This document shows, piece after piece, positions 33,611-44,753 of a DNA stretch of 64,000 nt. The stretch covers positions 17,515,955-17,579,954 of the forward strand of contig CM040102.1 in assembly GCA_022496805.1 (NCBI GenBank). Reading direction: 5' to 3'. The DNA comes from Pohlia nutans. Lineage: Eukaryota; Streptophyta; Bryopsida; Bryales; Mniaceae. Under the pieces are notes generated by a model. It was not told the DNA's origin and searched no databases. It saw only the letters and a list, made by a program, of their open reading frames with translations. How positions within the stretch are numbered: the first letter of the stretch is position 1; each line of letters opens with the position of its first letter. The position numbers were made by a program, and so were the translations under genes.

Positions 33611-33846
33611 TTAACCTTTAAAGGGCTAATGGGGATAGTAGAGACATTGGCATATATTTGACATTTGTTGTAAATAGAAAGGTTCAAATTGAGATCTCAA
33701 TAGCTCACTAAAATCATTTCGATATAAATTTTGACTTCACTTCTAATCTTAAACCCATAGGAGGTGTGGAATCATGCCAAATACAATGAAATATTGGTGT
33801 ATAATACTGGTTGGAAAGGGTTCTCTAGACTACCTTCAAGGGTTAA
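33611..33846. mobile_element. Family B piggyBac-like MITE, copy 3, TSD TTAA
   Basis: Starts TTAACCTTTAAAGGGC and ends CCTTCAAGGGTTAA. The interior (GGGGATAGTA, CAATAGCTCACTA, CATGCCAAATACAA) matches the two other copies, with more divergence. Confidence 0.78.
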
Positions 33847-33906
33847 ATGTCGTCAGTGTCTACTACAATCACCACGTAATTGTTTGCCAAAACTTATTTC
33901 ATGAAA

Positions 33907-34600
33907 CACTACAAGGAAACCGGTCGCTTCTCACTGGTATTTTGAGCCATTCTAATTTTGGTAAGTGCTTTTGGTCACATAGGACAAGAAAATGATACCT
34001 TTTCTACAATTGCAATGGAGTTATCCTTAAAGTCCATCAAATTTTGAAGAAGATACCATGAATTTTGCTTTACTATGCTCTTATTTGTTTACTCTAAATA
34101 GTTAAAAGGTGTGGAAGATCTTGGTGGTCTATCATTATTAGGTGTGTAAAAGCTTGGAGGTCTTCAAAAGTTTCTTAGTACCAAGAAAGGAGCTAAGGGC
34201 CGACTTCCATGTAAGGGGGGCAGTGGGTGGCCGGTCCTCAAAAGGAGGAAGCTCCACCAAAATGGGTGGAAACAGGAGGATTCTAGAGTATAAATTTCAT
34301 TTGTACCGAAATGGGTGGAGCATGGGGTTCTTGAGACCTCAATTCTTGTCTTCTAGTGCCTTCCACCCAACCGATCCCCACATGGAAGTCCGCCCTAAAA
34401 AACTTTTGAAGACCACCAAGCTCTTACACACCTCTTACACACCTAATAATGATAGACCACCAAAATCTTCCACACCTTTTAACTATTTAGAGTGAACAAA
34501 TAAGAGTATAGTAAAGCAAAATTATTTGTAGATTCATTAAATTCAAGGTGACTTTAAGGAGAACTCTAATGAGTGAAAAGCGACGGATTTGCTTGTAGTG
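33907..34600. mobile_element. Family Q CACTA-like element with internal foldback, TSD AAA
   Basis: Terminal CACTACAAGGAAACCGGTCGC and complement-like GCGACGGATTTGCTTGTAGTG (each cut to 20 or fewer bases in spirit: core CACTACAAG and CTTGTAGTG), with AAA on both sides (33904-33906, 34601-34603). Internally, arms 34063-34175 and 34399-34523 are inverted copies (CTAATAATGATAGACCACC and its complement), and a shorter pair CGACTTCCATG/CATGGAAGTCCG lies inside them. It is 694 bp with no transposase. Confidence 0.82.
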
Positions 34601-35140
34601 AAACCCAACCAATTTGGACCAACTGGGCGCAAAATTTCCCTCCACAGTAGAACTTCCGGATGACCTTATCAGAAGTGAGACGTCTGATAACCAACACCAC
34701 ACACACCAACTGCCTACCCAGTTCCACAATCTACGGCCCACGAAGATGCTCCGAGTGAAGCAAGGAGGGGAGCCCTGATAACAGAGAGACACATCGAGCG
34801 AGGGAGCCCTAACAACCTCACTTCTCGCAGCGCGACGCGACGGGCCTAGCTTTGCGGTTACAGGGCGCGGCCCCGGCCGCAGCCCCCAAAACAACACCCA
34901 CCCACCAATTCAATGCACCGCAATACAATCGGGTTCCTCTACACAACAGCACCATGATTTTCCTCCCACTCTTTCAGTGCACACATTTGAGTGCCAGGAG
35001 CGAGGAGCTTGCCAATGTCTATTGAACCTATTGGTGTTGAATCTTTTCATTGGTGTGGACTGCGACTGGAATGAAACTCAAGTGCGTGGAATTTGAAATT
35101 TGAAATTAAAGGCGTCTTGGTTGCAACAATTCACGAAGCC
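34601..35140. other. Upstream region of the SLC4-family gene
   Basis: A GC-rich stretch (34650-34910) and then mixed sequence precede the start codon at 35141. The minus-strand frame crossing it is not protein-like. It probably holds promoter and 5' leader. Confidence 0.4.
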
Positions 35141-38100
35141 ATGGAGGTACGGTATAGGCATCTATTATTAAGGTGTCTTAATTTTCGATTGAACGACGAT
35201 TCCAACGCATCTTAGCTTTTGTGCACTATATGAATAAACTACGCATTTTCAAATTAGTATGTAGGTTTTGGACACTGTATGAATAAACTATGTAATTATT
35301 TTCGAGTGTGTATTTTAGGCAAGAATCTGTAAGAGCCACTTTCGGCAAGAGCTCTATTGCATTTATTTAGTCACTGTGTTGATTGAACAGAGCAAGAAAT
35401 TTGGAAGCTAAGGTAGCCATTCAGGGTTCTCTGATTTTTTTTGGGTCAGAGAATCATTTTCTTGAGGTGGTTGTTTGTGAGACAGAATTGATTCATCTTT
35501 GTGTGTCGTAGCAGCTGAGCAAACAATCAACATCCAGTTAGTTACGATGCTTTTATAAAACGAAACTGATTGATTCATTACTGTAGGGGTTTTGTGATGG
35601 GTTTAGGGTTGCAATAATTTTGATTATTTCTACTTGCTCGCTACCTTAGTTGACTGTAGAAAAAGGTCATATGATTATCGTGGCTGCGGTTGAATGCTAC
35701 AGTTAAATCTAAATAGGTTGGGGAGTCAAAGTTGGTTTTAGGAAATGAATTATTTTATCACGTTGAGAATGTGCCAAGGAGGTTTGATAACCCTATTATT
35801 AGAGGTGTCGGACCTTGTGATTCATGCTCTGCAATTTTCAGGTGGGCACAACATGATTCTTGTTAATATAGGCCAGCTCTGATATATACCGCTATAGGTT
35901 TTGATTCACAAGGAACCTTGACCATATTACTAGGCAAGAATGATGGGGAATTCTTGGTAATCACTTGCTGAATTGAACAACCACTTGAAAAACTTGCTAT
36001 AAACAGCAGTTTGGCAGTAATGTTTACTTCCTAGTGAATTGAAAAAAGTTCACTTGATGCATCATTATTGTGTGCAGAAAATTTTGGTTACCGGATCGAC
36101 AAGAGCTCTTTCGAATTTAACACAACGGGCGTCGACGTCCATTGCCCTTTTCCATCATGAAAGAAGAAAAGCGAAATGCAGGAGCTTGAAGCAGTCGACA
36201 CGAATTGGATACTTAAATGGCTCATGGAGCTCAACAAGGCTCATCGTCCCTTGTACTAGCAGAAGCTCACAGCACAGAGGGCAGGTGAGTGATACTGTTA
36301 TTATTATTTTTTTATATTAGCAGAATTACTCCAGCCTTTAACCCCTAAAGGGCTAAGAACCCCAAAGTGGGCCTCATGTTTTTTTAAGCAGTTTTGAGTA
36401 GGTCGTATGTGGACTTCTTTTTGTTCAAAATTTTTTTTTTTGACCAACACAAGTAATGTTCTTCACTATTTCTCGTGATATAACATTTGGTTTCATTTTT
36501 CATTATATGATCAATTGAATTTGACATTTTAAAACCAGGAATCCTTGGTCCTTTAGGAATTTTTGATAGCCATTTGTGGTAGAATGTTCTATGCAACTTA
36601 CTATTTTTGACTCATTTTGGTAGCCAGTTCTACACTTTTGACGAAGCTTATTAGGGCAAGAATTTTCTCTTCTAACCGTTTGGCTAAAATTCGTGCAGGT
36701 GCAGTGCTCCTCAGCAGCTGCTGGCGTGGATGAAGCATTTGGATCCTCAGTGCATGAGGAGGGAGGTTCATCACGAGGGTTTGGGGCTGGCATTGTGAAG
36801 GATATTGAACGCAAGCTTATTCCTCACTACGGCAGTGACTTCACAGATGGACTGCACCCCAAGGCTTTGAGTGCAACTGCCTACATGATCTTCGCCTCGC
36901 TTGCTCCTTGCTTTGCCTTCGGCGGGTCAGTCACACTCCCATGATCAATGCCAGGTTTTGCTTCACCTTTTCTGCTGTTAACCCCTAAAGGACCAAGGAT
37001 TCATGGCTTCAAAATGACAAATTCAATCGATCGTATTATGAAAACTATAATTCAGATGGGACCAAATTTTATATCACCGGAATCACTGAAGAGCATTGCA
37101 TGTGTTGGTCAAATAATTAATAAACTTAAACAAAAGGAAGTCCACATATGACCTACTCAAAACTGCTGAAAAAGACATGAGGCCCAATTCGGGCTTTTTG
37201 GTCCTTTAGGGGTTAATAGCCAATTCAGATGTCACTCTGCACATCTTATACTTTTACTCACTCCGTCCAGAATCAAGTGTTCACAGTTTTCTTCAGTGGC
37301 TTTGAGTAGACGGGGACTTTCTTTGGTCCAATTTTATTTATGTTTTGACCATCACATGCAATGTTCTTCATTGACTCTGGTGACGTAAAATCAGGACCCG
37401 CTTTTCACAATACGGACGGAGGGAGTATCATTAGTATAATTGCTAATTGCATACTGTTCTCCTTGTGTCATGGTTCAGGATGATTTCGCGTGTAACAGCA
37501 TCTCAGATGGGGCTTCTGGAGACCATCATCAGTTGTGCAGGTACGCCCTCCAACTTTAGGGTGACGGAAGAAAGAAGCTGACTTTACCGAATGAGTCTTC
37601 CTTTTTAGCAGTTTTGAGTAGGTCATGTGGGAACTTTCTTTTGTTAAATTTTAATTTATTTTTTGACCAACACATACTTTGTTCTTCATTGATTCTGGTG
37701 ATACAAAATTTAGCCTCATCTGAATTATGTTTTTCACAATATGATTAACCGAATGGATCATTTTAAAACCATGATCGAATTCTTGGTCCTTCAGGGGTTA
37801 GAATCTTACCATGCTGTTATGGCATTCAAGTTTAGAATCATGGGGTGTAGGAGGATTATGAACTCTCAAGTATTTTAAGGCTTTGGAGCTTCAAGCAGTT
37901 TGGAGGGTTGGCAATAGTTGACCCTCTTTACTTGTAATTATGCAGTATCAGGGCTCATCTATACGTCATTGGCAGCACAACCTCTTACTCTACTTGGCCC
38001 CACCGGTTTCATGGTCGTGATCACTGGTGCTTTGTACAGGGTAAGTTGAGATTGAAACATTGTTTAATTTATTCAAAACTTCTGAGACGAAATTGATTGA

Positions 38101-41100
38101 TTGTGTACTGAAATCAGGTTGTGTTTTTTCCCTCCCTTGGTTGCAGTTAACAAAGCAAGTCATGGTACCGTTTCTTCCTGTTTACGGCTGGGTAGGAATC
38201 TGGTCGTGCATCTTTCTTCTCGGTCTGGGAGCTTTGGAGGCCAGCTCAGAGGTAATACTTGCTTTGGATTGAAGGTTCTTGCAACTCTTTAAAACTATTA
38301 ACCCCTCAAGGCCCCATGATATTTTGTACTATTTGAAGAAACTAAACTTTGACTGCAATTATCTCTTGTACAACAAACTCAATTAAGAATATGATTTGTA
38401 CTTCAAATTTACCACATCAATATTAACATTGCAATGTATTTTTTTAATGTATATCTTATGTAGTTTTTGAACAAAATGAGTTTTAAAAATGACCTAATGA
38501 ACAAGTCAGAGGACACAATATGTCCCCTTGGGTCTTGAGGGGTTAATGACGGAGATTCTTGACTGAATTATGTGCCTGTGCGTGTGAGCAGTTAGTCAAG
38601 TATTTGACGAGATTCGTGGACGAGACATTCACAACTTTCATCTCTATTGGATTCATGTGTGAAGCTTACAAGGTTCGTCTGCTAATAGCTCTCACTGCTC
38701 TAGGCTGGTTTTTTGCCTAGTTGCGGAATGCTGCAATGGAACAGTGTTTACTAAATCTTCTGGCACGTAATTTTCATGCAGGGAGTTGCAAGTCTGTACA
38801 GCCCCACCAGCGCTTATCCTATTGAGACTGCCTTGCTATCGTTTGTTCTGGCGGCTGGAACCTATGCAACTGCCAAATTTCTAACTCAGGTTGCTAACCT
38901 CTCATCTCACAGAACCCCTGATTTGCAAGTAGGCAACGCTCAATACAACTGATGAAACATAGATCTTTCAAGAAGAATGATGTATGATGCAATGGTTCTT
39001 TTTTGGTTATAATTCCTCCTACGTATTTTGATCCAAGGCTGAGCTTATTTTTCATTGCTCATTATTAGCTCAATCGGTCGTATTAGCTCAGTTTAAGATG
39101 ACCATATGATGCAAACTTAGAACTGTTTTAAATTTTGTTTCGAGGACTGCACCCGTAATGGTAACTTGTGCCGGGTCATTGTGATCGCTAATGAATCCTT
39201 AAGTTTGGCTTTGCAAAAGCATCATTCTTTAAAATCCTGAGTTTAGCAACTAACTTGCATTTGGACCACAGCTGCGAACGTCACGCTCGCTGCTACGGCC
39301 AGTTTCTGGAGTTGTTGCCGATTTCGGAGCTCCCTTAGCAATATTCTTCATGTCCATGGTGCCAATTCGATTGTTTCCAACAGTACCGCTACCTCCGATG
39401 CCAGCAGCATTAAACATAGCACCGACCACAAGTCGGCCCTGGCTTGTGCCCCTGTTCAGCCTACCCCCTTGGGTTATTGCTGCATCGGCCATTCCTGCAG
39501 TTTTTGTTAGTCTGCTGATTTTCCTTGATCAAGTATGCTCTTCTCTGTCTCAACCACTCACTTTTTCCATACCATGTCTTATGCTATTTTTCTTCAGTGA
39601 CCAGGCTATCAACTGGTACGCAGCATGTAAGAGTTGTATTAGTCTCTTGTTGATCAAGCTCTTGTACTGAATAATGATGCTGCACTTGTATTCAGACAAT
39701 GACCTGCCGGCTTGTGAATAAGTTCCAGTCTCCCCCACTTCGGAAGGGCCAAGGATACAACCTGGATTTGGCTGCAGTTGGAGGTGAAGTTGCCATTTGT
39801 GAACTTATTACTTGTTAGTTTTGCAATTGCAACATTGTTCTGAATCGTCCAGATATCATGTTGCTTGTCTTAAGCTGCGCTGACTTTAGGAAATCCCCAG
39901 TGAGAGGTATTCTAGAATATCTTGCCATGTTAAACCCTGCCAACTGTGGTTTTCTAGAATACCTCTGGGGTGTGGGTTTTCTACTAGTAAGCTTTTGACA
40001 ACATATATGTCCTGCCCATTCCTTTGAACCTTGTTTTCTTCTATTTGGAAAATTCTGTAAAACTACATATGGTATTTCTGAAACTAGAATCAAGTTGGCT
40101 TTGCATTTGTACAATTAGAAACTTCACTACATACTTTTTCAAAAAACTAAAATGCTTATGTATGTCTATAACTTCTTACTATATATAATAAATTTTTCAG
40201 TTTAGAATACATCAAACAAGAAATGTAGGTGTCTTATTATATCATGATGATGCTCTTGCAATTTTAACCTACCGTACCAAAATTTATGGTAAAATTTCGA
40301 AGTTAAATGCTTTTCAAATTCAACTGTACAAATAAATTCTAATCACCATGATCAACATTTTCTTTTGACATCTACTTCCAAAAAGTTGTAGAAGTAGTAT
40401 ATTATAGAAGTGGTTAGATGTTAATTATTAGAACTTGCAAGTGCACCCTCTGGAGTATATTATTAAAGTGTTGGGGTCATTAGAGATTTTGTTTCTATTT
40501 TCACTTATTTCTCTTGTTGATATGTTATGCTTTGTGCTTTCACAGTGACCACGGCACTAGCGTCTTTATTTGGATTGCCTTGGATGGTGGCCTCAGCAGT
40601 GCCATCTTTGAACCACGTTCGGAGTCTGATTGCTCCTGCGAAGAGTACAAGTGCCAGGTAGTTTTTCTCACATAACTGCAATTTATTGAGCTCGAGATGG
40701 AATGTTTTCAGCACCGCTCTTATCTTCAATTCTCTAAAACAAAGATTAGTAGTTTATAGAACTGAAGATTTACTACTTTTTCCTGTAACACTCTAGTTTC
40801 TGAACACAAATTGTGTGCTGCAGTGAAGGTGAATACCCCAACAAAGAGGAGACTAAAGCCCGTGTGCTGGAAAATCGTCTTACAGGCCTCGTGATCTCCG
40901 TAATATTCTTGCTCCATGCAGTTTTTGCAGTTCACTTTTAACAGATTTCGAAACTTGGTTTCATGCTATCAATTTGCAAAGGTGAGGAAGATATGATCAT
41001 CTGGGGGGATTGGGTATGTACTGGCAGATGGGCGTGGGCGCATCATTAGCATTTTGGCCACTTCTGCGGCTTGTTCCACTGCCGGTGAGGAGTTGGCCCT

Positions 41101-42228
41101 CATTTAACAATTTCTGTCATTTTGACCTTAAACCCTAAACCCTGAAATAGCAGAACGGGTCAAGTGCTTTCGTTGAATAGACTCGACATTCATGTTTTGA
41201 TTGTGCATTCCAATCAACAATGCAAACAAGGACTCCCAGACCTCTTTTATGTCACAGCCTAGACACCCAAAATGCACGGTTTATCAATGAAGTTATGTTG
41301 CATTGTGACAATCAACAGTGTTGCATGTAAGAAGCACTTGGGGTCGTGAAGGTGGTCTAGAATCCTTTTTGTACTTTGTCAAACTCTTATTATCACATTT
41401 GTATGTAACTTCTTGTGACATAAAAGAGTGTCATAGTGAAAGTACAAAGTGAGACTTGAACCGGGTACGTCCATTCCCTAGGTTTTGGTGAGGAAGCAGA
41501 GGATGTGATATTAGAGAAGGTAATATCAAAGGGATATGGGTGTTCATGAAACTTGCACATAATAATTATGCTCTTGTAACGATGCAAGAGTGACACAGGA
41601 TTGACACCCTTATTTGCTTGCCGGTGTAACCAGGTCACAAGTGGTTTATTCATATTCATGTCATTGAGCATCATCAATGGCAATCAATTCGTAGAAAGGC
41701 AAGGGAGCTCTACTTCACCTTTCTTTCTGTTTGTCTTTAACTGTTTGTACCACAAGATGATATCCATTTAGATGATATCGATTTCAAACTCAAAAGTATT
41801 TGTTGCTAAATTCTTTTCAGGGTGAAGCTTTGGTTATACCATCCGGACTTATCTCCAGAGCATGAGTTTACAAAGAAAGTACCAAAGCATGAAGTTCACA
41901 AGTTCACTGCCCTACAGGTGGCCTGTCTTTGGGCTCTGTGGAACCTGAAGGAAAGCAAATGGGGTAAGTCACAGCCACTTTCATTGCCACATGGCACATT
42001 GTGGTTAGGATACTACGAGTGTTTTGGTTTTGTTGCTAAAACCAATCACATCAATTGTTTGACAGATTTTTGGTATATTGTTTCACTTGTTGAGCTCTGA
42101 GTGTTGTATGTCTTATTGATGCAGGAATTGCGTTTCCAGTGCTGATCTTGGCCCTCGTACCAGTCCGGAATATGTTGGCCACAAGGCTGTTCCAATCTCA
42201 GCATTTGGCCGTCATGGATCCCCAGTGA
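35141..42228 (+). CDS. SLC4 / HCO3- transporter-family protein with plastid-leader-like N-terminus
   Basis: Sixteen exons: 35141-35146, 36078-36284, 36699-36925, 37479-37540, 37946-38040, 38147-38251, 38592-38672, 38782-38889, 39272-39532, 39696-39783, 40546-40657, 40824-40899, 41028-41084, 41634-41698, 41821-41963, 42125-42228; total 1797 nt, 598 residues, all phases consistent. Exon 1 codes only Met-Glu. Residues 3-75 are Ser/Thr/Arg-rich and almost free of acids, like a plastid transit peptide. The membrane domain starts near residue 115 and shows family marks: SQMGLLETIISCAVSGLIY, QPLTLLGPTGFM, GALYRLT, YSPTSAYP, a PxxR-x-FP loop in exon 9, NRLTGLVIS, SIINGNQFVERVKLW and a tail ending FPVLILALVPVRN. 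Animal-type SLC4 proteins exchange HCO3-; plant BOR relatives export borate. The C-terminal wording (HPDLSPEHEF, VPKHEVHKFTALQ) resembles the bicarbonate branch more than BOR. The large cytosolic N-domain is absent. Intron 14 has a GC donor. Substrate and location are inferred. Confidence 0.92.
36338..36558. mobile_element. Family C piggyBac-like MITE in SLC4 intron 2
   Basis: Left end TTAACCCCTAAAGGGC; right end GGTCCTTTAGGAATT is decayed and has lost its TTAA. The interior (AGCAGTTTTGAGTAGGTC, GACCAACACA) is the family consensus. Confidence 0.72.
36978..37216. mobile_element. Family C piggyBac-like MITE in SLC4 intron 3, TSD TTAA
   Basis: Perfect outer ends TTAACCCCTAAAGGACCA and TGGTCCTTTAGGGGTTAA around 239 bp. 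It is the best-preserved family C terminus pair in the window. Confidence 0.88.
37257..37425. mobile_element. TA-flanked element with family C-like core
   Basis: Termini CTCACTCCGTCC and GGACGGAGGGAG with TA on both sides (37255-37256, 37426-37427) are Stowaway-like. The core (GGCTTTGAGTAGACGGGGAC, TTTTGACCATCACATGCAATG split at 20, GTTCTTCATTGACTCTGGTGA) matches the interior of the TTAA-flanked family C. It lies 40 bases from a true family C copy in the same intron. Confidence 0.7.
37590..37800. mobile_element. Family C fragment in SLC4 intron 4
   Basis: Interior AGCAGTTTTGAGTAGGTC and right end TTGGTCCTTCAGGGGTTA are family C; the left end is not recognisable, so the start is approximate. 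Confidence 0.65.
38298..38546. mobile_element. Family O piggyBac-like MITE in SLC4 intron 6, TSD TTAA
   Basis: Begins TTAACCCCTCAAGGCCCC and ends GGGTCTTGAGGGGTTAA; 249 bp, AT-rich, single copy in this window. Confidence 0.82.
39895..39970. repeat. Small inverted repeat in SLC4 intron 10
   Basis: Arms CCCCAGTGAGAGGTATTCTAG and CTAGAATACCTCTGGGG (left arm has a 4-base insertion relative to the right) enclose about 35 bases. It is probably a very small MITE. Confidence 0.55.
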
Positions 42229-42664
42229 CATAACTGAGAATCTAGAGTCCATTCAAGACTTTTACAACCGAGGACAATAAACCAAATCGTTCTGCACCAG
42301 CAATTCTATGGTATTAATTCTTTGTTCGAGTGGTTGGTTGCTGCAACAGTGGCCTCCTATAATAGGGATGATACACTTGCTCACCTGATGATCTATCCTC
42401 ATCAAAAGCAGAGTAAGAAATTGACAAGATCTTCTCATTTCAGGAGTGAGAATCTCTGGTAGTTGATCATGATGAATTCATGTGTACAGCTAGCTTCATA
42501 TTTAGAACTTTTGAACAGAGTCAAAGAAACAAAAAATAAAAATGGTGAACTGTAACCCTTCAGGGATGTATAGTCGATGTTCGACAGGATGTATCAATAT
42601 AGTTGCCAATGTACCATTCTTTTGTTTTCTCTAAATCCGGGCTTTAGAGTCGGGGAGCTCCAGA
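42229..42664. other. 3' flank of the SLC4-family gene
   Basis: Likely 3' UTR and downstream sequence; no separate gene seen. The stop codon is at 42226-42228. Confidence 0.5.
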
Positions 42665-42666
42665 TA

Positions 42667-43060
42667 GTCCCTCTGTTCAGAAATAACTGATCTAGTTTTT
42701 GGCGCACTTTAACAAAAATAAAAATAAATATTATTATTTTTTTTTTAAAAATTAGTTTTTTTTAGGTAATAAAAGTTATCTCAGTACTTGAAAAATGGTC
42801 TACCTTTTAACAGTAGGATGTAGATTTTGTGTCAATCTCATTGTCCGTTCGAAGTGGACTAGGCTCATGTTTGAAGTATAAAACACAAAACAAAGGGACA
42901 CATGTAGTATCGGGAACCTCACCTCGGCAAATGTACCTGCGGGCTAGATTCTACACGAGATAATACACGGGAGGTTCCCGATACAACATCCTAGCCCAAA
43001 ACAAATATTGAGTAAATACAAATGCCAAAAATTAGGACAATTATTTCCGGAGAGAGGGAG
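42667..43060. mobile_element. Stowaway-like MITE, TSD TA, with nested inverted repeat
   Basis: Ends GTCCCTCTGTTC and GAGAGAGGGAG with TA at 42665-42666 and 43061-43062. Interior blocks (GAAATAACTG, AAAAATGGTCTA, GTTTGAAGTATAAAACA) match the copy at 26877-27096. A 78-bp inverted unit at 42907-42984 interrupts the right half. Confidence 0.8.
42907..42984. repeat. 78-bp inverted unit nested in the Stowaway
   Basis: Perfect 14-bp ends GTATCGGGAACCTC and GAGGTTCCCGATAC. It is absent from the related copy at 26877-27096, so it is an insertion. Confidence 0.7.
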
Positions 43061-43218
43061 TACATATAAAAGCAGTTGTTGATTCATCCTATGATCATAA
43101 ATGCCCAGTTAAGACCAGAGAACCACTCTAGGCTTTAGGCTTTACCGTTCCTGCAACACCACTCTCTCCTTTGTTGGCGTTGTCTCTTTGACAAAGATTA
43201 CTTGATGATTTCCACTTT

Positions 43219-43465
43219 GGAAGTCCACTTCTTATTGAGTACCCTTTTCACATTGGCCATTTAAGAATGATTCAAAATGTGCCTTTTCACACAACTCTAA
43301 GTTAAGAAAAAATTAATTTTACAAGTAGTGTACTATCCTAATATATTATCTTATCCTCTTCGTAGTATATATTATCTAAACATTTATATTACTTCAACAG
43401 TAAAAATCAATTGTAAAACTTGTTTAAAAAATTCACAACAAATATAAAGAAGATTGGGACAAAGC
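43219..43465 (+). repeat. Dispersed repeat N, copy 2
   Basis: Homologous to 17314-17567 in the same orientation, with about the same start and end, but no recognisable termini. Confidence 0.65.
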
Positions 43466-44558
43466 CTCACATTTGGCCATCTGCAATTTTTAGTAGGGGT
43501 GGTAAACTTTTCCACAAGCTTCTGCAAAAAGCTTTTCAACAAGCTTTCGAACAAGGATATAGCCTCAGATATGGCTTTGTGTCCTGGAGAGGTGGTTGTA
43601 GAGCCCTACAATTTAGCAAAGTTTTCCCTTACAAGCTTGCACTTTGACACCCCTAAGAGTAAAAATCTTGTCTCACAGTACTAGATTGCTTGTAAATTCT
43701 TGAAATGACTTGTCCCAAGCCTTGTCCAAATTACCCCCGTCTCAAAACACAAGTTTTGAATCCTAACACCTCTTTGTGCAAGAACATCAATTAAGTTAAA
43801 TTGTTTTAAAAAGGTCGTAGGGGTGAACTACACTCTTTGTAACCAAGAGCATCTCCATTCTATGTTAACCCCGAGTATCATTAAGAGTGTGTAGTAGGAA
43901 TTTTACCATGTTCATTGCCATTTACTTCCTTGAGTCTTCTTTGAACTCCAAATGCAACAAGTCAGATATATCATACATTAAAGGGAAGTCCAGTATAAAT
44001 ATGTAAACACATTTATGTCACCCCTTTTACAATGTTGCATTGAGGACGCTATTACTTTTTAAAAGCAAACTAAATTCTTTGAAGGAGTATTTTGGAAAGA
44101 ATTTCTTTGAAAATACAATTGTCCCTCTCTATTATGACACATTTGGGAAGCCCTAACTTCAAGGTGGCAGACATGAATTAGTCACTAAAATGACTAAAAT
44201 GATTTAAAATGATTTGTCATACTGTATATGTATTGCTTGAAACGATAATATCATCATATTATGGATTGTCATATTATGAAAGGTAGACTGTACTCGAACT
44301 GTACTGCACGTACAGTACAAAATTATGAAAATTATGAATTGCAGTCTGCAATCATATATGGATGACCTTGCTTGCTTTGAAAGTTTCCATTCACAATTTG
44401 TGCAGTGAGCTTCAAACTTAGAGCACTCTCACTGCAACGATGTAAAACGGGCAGCACCTGTTTTATAGTGCTGCATTAAGGCTGCTCTTACTTTTCCGGA
44501 TTCTATGTTGTAATAGGAGCATTACAAGGAGAAGGCGTCGCTTTTGACTCGTTCGGTG
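43466..44558. other. Spacer
   Basis: No gene recognised. AAGCTT/CAAGCTT words recur between 43510 and 43640, and two overlapping open frames there are compositional only. Confidence 0.4.
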
Positions 44559-44753
44559 CACTAGTAGGAAATATGTCGATATTCACTTACTATAAATGAA
44601 GGAAAATGAAAACCGCGCCAAGCACATGGGTTGTGTCACTGCTGGTGAGTGCTTTTGGTCACAAGAAGAGAGAAATATAGGCACAATATTCCACCACTGT
44701 TCACTGTTTCCATAAAGTGCGGAATGAAAACGACAGATTTGCTACGAGTAGTG
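44559..44753. mobile_element. Family F CACTA-like MITE, reversed
   Basis: Left end CACTAGTAGGAAATATGTCG and right end ACGAGTAGTG; the interior is family F in the opposite orientation to the other copies. No matching 3-bp duplication could be found, so one end may be off. Confidence 0.65.

Noticed and set aside
40824..40941. Open continuation of SLC4 exon 12 to a TAA at 40939
   Set aside because: Family alignment and phase require a splice after GLVIS at 40899 (donor GTAATA) into 41028; reading on would truncate the transporter before its last conserved helices.
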